A stretch of DNA of 64,000 nucleotides from Burkholderiaceae bacterium 16. GTDB taxonomy: Bacteria; Pseudomonadota; Gammaproteobacteria; Burkholderiales; Burkholderiaceae. Below, one piece after another: positions 58,103-64,000 of the stretch; position 1 is the first letter of the stretch, and each line of letters starts with the position of its first letter. The stretch spans positions 74,877-138,876 of the forward strand of contig JYOD01000065.1 of NCBI GenBank assembly GCA_000955785.1, written 5' to 3'. A program made the position numbers and the translations under genes. The notes under the pieces are model-generated. The model was not told where the DNA came from. It worked only from the letters and a program-made list of their open reading frames with translations, and did no database searches.

Positions 58103-59641
58103 TCAGCCGGTGATGCCAATCTGCCACGGCGCGAACTCATGGTCGCCCAGGCCGAGCAACTCGCTCTTGGTGCGCTGGCCGGAGGCTGCCGCCAGGATCC
58201 GCGCGAAGATGTGTTCACCCATGCTTTGGATGGTAGCGGTACCATCGAGGATCTCGCCGCAATTGACGTCCATGTCTTCTTCCAGGCGCTGGTACATCGG
58301 CGAGTTGGTGGCGAGCTTGAGCGATGGCACCGGCTTGGCGCCGAACATGGAGCCGCGCCCGGTGGTGAAGCAGATCAGGTTGGCGCCGCTGGCGATCTGC
58401 CCGGTCGCCGATACAGGGTCAAAGCCGGGCGAGTCCATGAAAACGAACCCTTTTTTCGTGATCGGCTCGGCGTAGCGGTACACGCCCATCAGCGGGCCGG
58501 TGCCGCCCTTCATCGACGACCCCAGTGATTTTTCGAAGATATTGGCCAGCCCGCCGGCCTGGTTGCCGGGGCTGACGCGGCCATTGATCTGCACGTCGCG
58601 GCCGGCGGCGTAGATATCCTTCCACCAGCGGATGCGCTCGACCAGCTTCTCGCCCACCTCGCGGCTGGCCGCGCGGCGCGTCAGCGTGTGCTCAACGCCA
58701 TAGATCTCCGGCGTTTCCGACAGGATGGCCGTGCCGCCGTGGCGCACCAGGATGTCCATGGCCGCGCCCAGCGCCGGGTTGGCCGTGATCGACGAAAAGC
58801 TGTCCGAGCCGCCGCATTGCAGGCCGATGCTGATGTGGCTGGCCGACACCGGCTGGCGTACGGCACGGTTGGCATCCGGCAGCAGTGCCTGCACCGCGGC
58901 CACGCCGGCGGCAATGGTCTTGCGGGTGCCACCAGTGTCCTGCATGGTGAACGCATGCAGCCGGGGCCCGGGCTCCAGTCCTTCGGCCTTCAGCAGCGCG
59001 TTGACCTGGTTGCGTTCGCAGCCCAGCCCGACCACCAGCACGGCTGCCAGGTTGGGGTGGCGCATATAGCCGGCCAGGGTCCGCTGCAGCATGGCCATCG
59101 GCTCGCCGCTCATCTCCATGCCGCAGCCGGTGCTGTGGGCAAAGGCCACCACGCCGTCCACGTTGGGATAGTCGGCCAGCCGCTCGGGCGTGAACCATTC
59201 GGCGATCTTGTGCACAACGGTGGCCGAGCAGTTGACAGTGGCGACCACGCCGATAAAGTTGCGCGTGGCCACGCGGCCATCCTCGCGCACGATGCCGTCG
59301 AAGGTGGCTTGTTCCGCTTCGGGCAACAGCGCTACCGGCACAAAGTCGCGCGCATGGGCGTAGTCGCGGTCGAACTCGCGGAACTCGATATTGTGTCCGG
59401 ACACCAGCGTGCCCGGCGCGATGTCGGCGCCGGCAAAGCCGATCGTGGTGTTGTACTTGAGGATGGGCTCGCCCCTGGCGATGGCGCGCGCCGCGATCTT
59501 GTACCCGGCCGGCACCTGGCTGCGGATGCTGAATGCCTCGCCGGGCACGGGCGTGCCGATGCTGAGTTCGGTACGCGCGATCAGTACGTTGTCCTGCGCG
59601 TGCAGGCGGATCACCGGGGCGGCGGGTTGGGTGGCGGACAC
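58103..59641 (-). CDS. UxaA-family altronate/galactarate dehydratase-like protein
   Basis: 512 residues. The N-terminal SAF domain (about 10-85; IRLHAQDNVLIARTELSIGTPV) and the C-terminal UxaA domain (NFIGVVATVNCSATVVHKIAEWF, SHISIGLQCGGSDSFSSITANPALG, NGRVSPGNQAGGLANIFEKSLGSSMKGG) match altronate dehydratase/galactarate dehydratase proteins. Compared with GarD at 51809 it is divergent, for example LQCGGSDSFSSITANPALG, and so likely acts on a different hydroxyacid. Its neighbours (LDH2-type dehydrogenase, CHMI-like tautomerase, GarL, GarR) say it makes a 2-keto-3-deoxy acid for the aldolase. True substrate unknown. Confidence 0.88.
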   Translation of the reverse strand: MSATQPAAPVIRLHAQDNVLIARTELSIGTPVPGEAFSIRSQVPAGYKIAARAIARGEPILKYNTTIGFAGADIAPGTLVSGHNIEFREFDRDYAHARDFVPVALLPEAEQATFDGIVREDGRVATRNFIGVVATVNCSATVVHKIAEWFTPERLADYPNVDGVVAFAHSTGCGMEMSGEPMAMLQRTLAGYMRHPNLAAVLVVGLGCERNQVNALLKAEGLEPGPRLHAFTMQDTGGTRKTIAAGVAAVQALLPDANRAVRQPVSASHISIGLQCGGSDSFSSITANPALGAAMDILVRHGGTAILSETPEIYGVEHTLTRRAASREVGEKLVERIRWWKDIYAAGRDVQINGRVSPGNQAGGLANIFEKSLGSSMKGGTGPLMGVYRYAEPITKKGFVFMDSPGFDPVSATGQIASGANLICFTTGRGSMFGAKPVPSLKLATNSPMYQRLEEDMDVNCGEILDGTATIQSMGEHIFARILAAASGQRTKSELLGLGDHEFAPWQIGITG

Positions 59642-59785
59642 GTTATCTCCTGGGGGTTTCTTCGCGAATGGATATGGCGTGGCCTTTCGTTGGCGCCTGC
59701 CGCACGTGCGGCAGGCGCCGAGGCCATCGTTGTTGCTGGTTATTGCCGGTTCCCGGCGGGCCGGCGCAGCGGCCCTGGCGCAGCC

Positions 59786-60160
59786 TCAGCGTGAGCCGCT
59801 GACGATCTGCTTGGTAAAGCTGGCGCGTTCCATCTCCACGACTTCCACGCTGACCTGCACGCTGTCTTCCGGGCTGCCGGGCCGTACGGCTTCGGCGATG
59901 ACTTCGCAGACCGCCTTGCTGAGCGCCTGGCGCACCGCCAGTTCGCGCCCATCCAGGATGTGCAGGCGCGCATGCACGAAGGCGCGTTCGCGTGCTTCGG
60001 TGCCCTGGCGGAAGGAAGTCAGCGTGATGCAGCGCGACTTGATGTCGGGTTCGTTGAACTGGCCGGAAGCCAGCAATGCGGCATTGGCTTCGTCCAGCAG
60101 TTCCTCCTGCGAGCAGGTCAGGCGGGTGTTTTCGGTGATCTCGATAATAAGGTGCGGCAT
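59786..60160 (-). CDS. 5-carboxymethyl-2-hydroxymuconate isomerase family tautomerase
   Basis: 124 residues from the ATG giving MPHLIIEITENTR; the longer frame has no ribosome-binding site. The N-terminal catalytic proline after Met is present, as needed in the tautomerase superfamily. Length and blocks (MPHLIIEITEN at the start, IKSRCITLTSF, FVHARLHILDGRELAVRQALSKAV, VSVEVVEME) match CHMI (HpcD/HpaF, 126 residues). In homoprotocatechuate degradation CHMI isomerises a dienol diacid, but no other gene of that pathway is here, so it probably tautomerises an enol intermediate of the sugar-acid route. Confidence 0.85.
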   Translation of the reverse strand: MPHLIIEITENTRLTCSQEELLDEANAALLASGQFNEPDIKSRCITLTSFRQGTEARERAFVHARLHILDGRELAVRQALSKAVCEVIAEAVRPGSPEDSVQVSVEVVEMERASFTKQIVSGSR

Positions 60161-60207
60161 GGTGGCTAGGCCTCGGTTTGTCGGTTTATCGCCCGGAACA
60201 AGGCGGA

Positions 60208-61302
60208 TCAGTCCACTGCCAGCCGCGACAGCGGGCCGGGCGATTTCCCTCGCGCGGCCTGCACGCGTGCCGCGGCATCGTCGAGCTGGGCGAGCGTGCC
60301 GCTGTCCACGGGCATGAACTCCGCGCGGGCGCGGCGCCACGCGCGCTCGGGCTCGCCGGGCAGGAGGATGGCATCGGTGCCGGGCTGCAGGTGCGAGGAC
60401 CGCAGCCAGTCGACGAAGGCCTGCACCTCATGGCCAAAGGTGGTGCTGCTGCCCAGGCGCGCCGGGTCGAACACGATGGCCAGCATATTGTTCCAGACCG
60501 CATGCTCGTGGGTCAGGGTCTCCGGTCGGATGGTGTGGCCGCCCGTCACGGCAGCGCCCAGCAGTTCGCACATGACCGCCAGCACATAGCCCTTGTGCTC
60601 GCCGAAGGCGCGCAGCGCGCCTTGCGGATCGCCTGCGGGCGGGAACATCACGGCGGGGTCGTCGGTGGGCTGGCCTTGCGCATCCAGCAGGCAGCCCGGC
60701 GGCACCGGCACGCCCTTGTTGTTGGCCACGCGCACCTTGCCCAGCGCGATCGCACTGGTGGCGAAATCCATCACCAGCGGCTCGGCGCCGGCCACCGGCA
60801 CGCCGATGGTGAACGGGTTGGTGCCATAACGGGCCTCGTAGCCGCCATGCGGGGCCACGATCGGCTTGGACAACACGTTGACGAAGTGGATGGAGATCAT
60901 GCCGGCCGCGGTGGCCTGCTCGGCCCAGTGCCCGACCCGGCCCAGATGGTGCGAGCGGCGCAGGCCGAGCACGCACACGCCGTGCTCGCGCGCGCGTTCG
61001 ATTGCCAGGCCCATGGCCTCCTCGGTCACCGCCTGGCCCATGCCGCGGTTGCCGTCCAGGCTCAGGATGCCGCCGGCCTCGTGCACCACGCTCACGTGCT
61101 GGTTCAGCTGGAGCTGCTCGCCCAGCCAGGACAGCACGTACTTGGGGATCATGCCGACGCCGTGGGAATCGTGGCCGGACAGGTTGGCGCCGACCAGGTG
61201 ATCGGCGGTGAGGCGGGCCTCGCGCGCGTCGGAACCGGCGGCGAGCCAGAGATCGACCACCCACTGATGGAGGGCGGCGGTCGGAATGCGGTGTTCACTC
61301 AT
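60208..61302 (-). CDS. LDH2-family malate/lactate/hydroxycarboxylate dehydrogenase
   Basis: 364 residues with the LDH2 (YlbC/ComC/YiaK) fold: N-terminal helix-rich domain, LSGHDSHGVGMIPKYVLSWL with the catalytic histidine, GLRRSHHLGRVGHWAEQA, and YGTNPFTIGVPVAGAEPLVMDFATS with the NAD-binding region. Members oxidise or reduce 2-hydroxy acids (malate, sulfolactate, ureidoglycolate, 2,3-diketogulonate). Here it lies between the Bug receptor gene and the tautomerase gene, so it may oxidise the imported hydroxyacid at C2. The gap to the tautomerase gene is 47 bp. Confidence 0.9.
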   Translation of the reverse strand: MSEHRIPTAALHQWVVDLWLAAGSDAREARLTADHLVGANLSGHDSHGVGMIPKYVLSWLGEQLQLNQHVSVVHEAGGILSLDGNRGMGQAVTEEAMGLAIERAREHGVCVLGLRRSHHLGRVGHWAEQATAAGMISIHFVNVLSKPIVAPHGGYEARYGTNPFTIGVPVAGAEPLVMDFATSAIALGKVRVANNKGVPVPPGCLLDAQGQPTDDPAVMFPPAGDPQGALRAFGEHKGYVLAVMCELLGAAVTGGHTIRPETLTHEHAVWNNMLAIVFDPARLGSSTTFGHEVQAFVDWLRSSHLQPGTDAILLPGEPERAWRRARAEFMPVDSGTLAQLDDAAARVQAARGKSPGPLSRLAVD

Positions 61303-61411
61303 GGGCTTCAGGGGGAAAGAGGGAAGGGGTCACAGCCGAAATCAATTGGCCATCATAAGCCGCCGGGCTCCGCTTGGGTACCCGGCAAGGCACCCGAGCC
61401 ATGCGCTGGCG

Positions 61412-62452
61412 TCATTCCGGCCGGATATTCGCGGTCTTGATCAGTTGCGCCCATTTGGTCACTTCGCTCTTCTGGAAAGCGCCCAGTTCGGCCGGGCCCG
61501 CTCCGGACGGCTCGATCCCCAGCGCGGCGAGGCGGGCGCGCATGTCGGGTTCCTGGATGATCTTGCCGATGTCCGTGGCAAGGCGGTTGACGATGGGCGC
61601 GGGCGTGCTGGCGGGGGCGAACACGGCTTGCCAGGAGACGATCTCGTAGCCCTGCAGTTTCGGCCCGCCGGCCTCGGCCACCGTTGGCACGTCCGGCAAC
61701 TCGCGCGCGCGCTTGGCTGCCGTCGTGGCCAGGGCGCGGAATTTGCCGGACTGGATCATCGGCATGGCGGCCACGCTGTTCTCGAACAGCACGTCCACCT
61801 GGTTGCCCAGTAGCGCCTGCACTGCCGGGCTGCTGCCTTTGAATGGCACATGGAGCAGCTTGACGCCTGCCATGTTGGCGAACAGTTCGCCGGCGAGGTG
61901 CTGCGAGGTGCCGTTGCCCGCCGAGCCGAAGGAGACCGTACCGGGCTTGGCCCTGGCCGCCGCAATCACGTCCTGCACGTTCTTCCACGGGCTGTTGGCA
62001 TTGACCACCAGCAGGTTGGGCAGCGTGCCGATCAGGGCCACCGGCTGAAAGCTCTTGATCGGGTCGTAGGGCATCTTCGGGTACAGGCTCACATTGATCG
62101 CGTGCGAGCTGATGGTGCCGCCCACCAGGGTGTAGCCGTCAGGCGCCGCCTTGGCGACGTAGTCCGAGCCGATATTGCCGCCCGCGCCGGCCCGGTTTTC
62201 CACCACCACCGGCTGGCCGATCATCTGCGACAGGCGCTGGCCGATCAGGCGCCCCAGCACGTCAGTGGTGCCGCCCGCGGCGAAGGGCACGACGTAGTTG
62301 ACCGGCCTGTTCGGCCACGCGTCCTGCGCATGCGCCGGCAGGACGCTGGCCAGGGTGCCCAGCGCGGTAAGTGCGGCGAGTGCGCAGGTCCAAAGCCTGG
62401 CGAAGCGGCGGGAAGGCTGGAGTGACTGGCCGGGTTGCGGGCGCATGGGCAT
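61412..62452 (-). CDS. Bug-family periplasmic solute receptor
   Basis: 346 residues from the ATG giving MPMRPQPGQSLQ, which has AGGAGA upstream; the frame is open to 62581 without a signal peptide. The signal peptide ends near LPAHA-QDAW (about residue 42). Blocks: VNYVVPFAAGGTTDVLGRLIGQRLSQ, GQPVVVENRAGAGGNIGSDYV, VSFGSAGNGTSQHLAGELF and LPDVPTVAEAGGPKLQGYEIVSW. First gene of the seven-gene minus-strand operon; its ligand should be the acid used by that operon. Confidence 0.92.
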   Translation of the reverse strand: MPMRPQPGQSLQPSRRFARLWTCALAALTALGTLASVLPAHAQDAWPNRPVNYVVPFAAGGTTDVLGRLIGQRLSQMIGQPVVVENRAGAGGNIGSDYVAKAAPDGYTLVGGTISSHAINVSLYPKMPYDPIKSFQPVALIGTLPNLLVVNANSPWKNVQDVIAAARAKPGTVSFGSAGNGTSQHLAGELFANMAGVKLLHVPFKGSSPAVQALLGNQVDVLFENSVAAMPMIQSGKFRALATTAAKRARELPDVPTVAEAGGPKLQGYEIVSWQAVFAPASTPAPIVNRLATDIGKIIQEPDMRARLAALGIEPSGAGPAELGAFQKSEVTKWAQLIKTANIRPE

Positions 62453-62760
62453 ATCTGGGTCTCCTGATCGTTTTTGTCGAAGCCATCTTCCGTTCCGCTG
62501 CCTCGCCGCACCGCCATGCCTGGGCAAGGGGTGCGGGGGCAGGGCGGGATCGCCTGGCAACAATCTACACGCGCCCGGCAAGCGCAGCCTTGCGTTTTAC
62601 GCATAGCAGAAATGCGGCGTATGCCAGGCGCACAAGGCGTTCGCGGCATAACAATCCATGCATTCCCGGCTATTCCGGATTCGCCGGACGGTTTCCGATG
62701 CGCTCGTGCCCAGGCACCGCCCGGCATCTGTCCGATTGCACCGCACCATTCCATATCATC
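62453..62760. other. Divergent promoter region of the acid operon
   Basis: 308 bp between the Bug gene and the ThDP enzyme gene. TACGCATAGCAGAAATGCGGCGTA near 62597-62620 is a partial dyad with TACGC and GCGTA ends and might be a LysR-type site, but this is weak. No consensus promoter is clear. Confidence 0.35.
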
Positions 62761-64000
62761 ATGACCAGCCAACCCGTTGCAGCCACCGCGCTATCCTCGT
62801 CATCGCCCGCCAGGCTGGCCCGCTCCGGCGGCCGCGTGCTGGTGGACGCCCTGCACATCCATGGCGCCGAGCGCATTTTCTGCGTGCCGGGCGAGAGCTT
62901 CCTCGACGTGCTGGACGCCTTGCATGACCAGCCCGCCATCGACCTGATCGTGTGCAAGCACGAGGGCGCGGCGGCCAATATGGCCGAGGCCGACGGCAAG
63001 CTCACCGGGCGCCCCGGCATCTGCTTCGTCACCCGCGGACCGGGCGCCACCCATGCCAGCATCGGGGTGCATATCGCCGCCCAGGATTCCACGCCGATGC
63101 TGCTCTTCGTCGGCCAGATCGCGCGCGGTCACAAGGGGCGCGAGGCCTTCCAGGAGGTGGACTACGGCGCCATGTTCGGCTCCATCGCCAAGTGGGTGGT
63201 GGAGATCGAGGATCCGGCGCGCATCCCCGAACTGGTGGCCCGCGCCTTCCAGTGCGCTACCTCCGGCCGGCCCGGTCCCGTGGTGATCTCGCTGCCGGAG
63301 GACGTGCTGGACGGCCTGTGCGAAGTGGCCGATACAGGATGTTATTGCCCGGTGGAGGCCGCACCGCACGCGGCCGACGCGGCAGCGCTCGCCGTGGCGC
63401 TGGCCGGCGCGCAGCGTCCGCTGATGATCGCCGGCGGCGCCAACTGGAGCGCGCGCGCGGCGGCCGATTTCGCTGCCTTCGTGCAGCGCTGGAACCTGCC
63501 GGTGGCATGCGCCTTCCGCCGCCAGGACGTGTTCGACAACCGCGACCCGCACTACGTCGGCCACCTCAGCCTTGGCGTCAATCCCGCGCTGGCGGAACGC
63601 GTGCGCGACGCCGACCTGATCCTGGCCTTCGGCACGCGGCTGGGCGACATCGCCACCGATGGCTACACCTTGCTGGAAGTGCCGCGCCCGCGCCAGCGCC
63701 TGATCCACCTGCACGCCGACAGCGCCGAGCTTGGCCGCGTGTACCAGCCCGAACTGGCCATCCATGCGGGCATCGAGCCCGGCGCCGCCATGCTGGCTGC
63801 GCTGACGCCGCCCGCCGCCGTGCGCTGGGGCGAATGGACCAGCGCCGCGCGCGCCGCGCATACCGCCTTCGCCATGCCGGCCAGGCCGCACCCGCAGCTC
63901 ACGGGCGTGGACATGGGCGCGGTGATTGCGCACCTGGACCGCGTCTTGCCCGACGACGCCGCGCTTAGCAACGGCGCGGGCAACTACACCGTCTGGCTCC
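62761..64000 (+). CDS. Thiamine diphosphate-dependent enzyme, N-terminal part
   Basis: The gene starts at ATG 62761 (MTSQPVAATALS) and stays open to the window end (413 codons); the C-terminal ThDP/Mg domain is outside. The PYR domain has the catalytic glutamate in CKHEGAAANMAEADGKLTGRPG, so it is not a glyoxylate carboligase, which lacks that residue. The central domain (PRPLMIAGGANW... FGTRLGDIAT) is present and the last domain begins near LPDDAALSNGAGNYTVWL. Acetolactate synthase-like. It is divergent from the seven-gene acid operon and likely acts on an intermediate of it. Confidence 0.9.
   Translation, partial: MTSQPVAATALSSSSPARLARSGGRVLVDALHIHGAERIFCVPGESFLDVLDALHDQPAIDLIVCKHEGAAANMAEADGKLTGRPGICFVTRGPGATHASIGVHIAAQDSTPMLLFVGQIARGHKGREAFQEVDYGAMFGSIAKWVVEIEDPARIPELVARAFQCATSGRPGPVVISLPEDVLDGLCEVADTGCYCPVEAAPHAADAAALAVALAGAQRPLMIAGGANWSARAAADFAAFVQRWNLPVACAFRRQDVFDNRDPHYVGHLSLGVNPALAERVRDADLILAFGTRLGDIATDGYTLLEVPRPRQRLIHLHADSAELGRVYQPELAIHAGIEPGAAMLAALTPPAAVRWGEWTSAARAAHTAFAMPARPHPQLTGVDMGAVIAHLDRVLPDDAALSNGAGNYTVWL

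Noticed and set aside
58103..61302. Sulfolactate degradation (LDH2 dehydrogenase plus UxaA/Suy-type lyase plus ThDP enzyme)
   Set aside because: The lyase is a single UxaA-type chain rather than SuyA/SuyB, and garL and garR adjoin it; kept only as a substrate to test.
62761..64000. Glyoxylate carboligase, suggested by nearby garR
   Set aside because: The catalytic glutamate is present (KHEGAA), whereas glyoxylate carboligase has valine there.

Overview
This window is high-GC, densely packed bacterial chromosome. The gene families point to a beta-proteobacterium of the Burkholderiaceae, most likely Cupriavidus or a close relative. The clues are three Bug-type (TTT family) solute receptors, an acetone carboxylase operon with an AcoR-type sigma-54 activator, a PepSY/response regulator/kinase unit, an H1-tailed HU protein, and many LysR, GntR, IclR and AraC regulators next to CoA- and ThDP-dependent enzymes. 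The genus call is inference; no rRNA, tRNA, IS element, prophage or CRISPR array was seen.

Layout. 1-5.6 kb: the end of the acetone carboxylase operon (beta fragment, alpha, gamma) and its sigma-54 activator. 5.6-10.3 kb: a ThDP enzyme plus Bug receptor operon, divergent from a GntR regulator, then an MmyB-like XRE regulator. 10.6-24.9 kb: mostly envelope and housekeeping genes: small exported proteins, mdoGH (osmoregulated periplasmic glucans), a Bcr/CflA exporter, an MscS channel, an ammonium transporter with a readable sigma-54 promoter, HU, a thioesterase, CreA, an SDR and a class A acid phosphatase. 25-31 kb: an acyl-CoA ligase/SDR pair, a TraB/GumN protein, arylamine N-acetyltransferase, a Crp/Fnr regulator and an Mpo1-like membrane protein. 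31-43 kb: LysR with a 2-oxoadipate dioxygenase (HglS), the PepSY-RR-HK unit, a cyclase-family hydrolase, a second acyl-CoA ligase, the H1/HU protein, an HSL-family hydrolase and an FMN/Fe-S glutamate-synthase-like protein. 42.7-48.1 kb: an operon of CoA transferase, MDR dehydrogenase and Bug receptor with AraC and LysR regulators.

48-64 kb is a sugar-acid island. It holds kdgD divergent from a GudP-like permease and garD, which together take galactarate to 2-oxoglutarate semialdehyde. A FAD oxidase follows. Then comes a seven-gene minus-strand operon: Bug receptor, LDH2-type dehydrogenase, CHMI-type tautomerase, UxaA-family dehydratase, garL, garR and LysR. It is divergent from a ThDP enzyme cut by the window end. 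Both the decarboxylating (KdgD) and the retro-aldol (GarL/GarR) branches of aldarate catabolism are therefore present, the second with extra enzymes that suggest a different entry substrate. Three gene remnants lie in or beside this island: an IclR C-terminal half, a CoA-transferase tail and an OsmC tail.

No wholly new defence or mobile system was found. The most rewarding leads are the seven-gene acid operon, a motif shared by the kdgD and gudP/garD promoters, a chain of overlapping start-stop mini-ORFs at the NAT start, tandem 11-bp-phased repeats upstream of the PepSY-RR-HK unit, and the sigma-54 promoter of the ammonium transporter.
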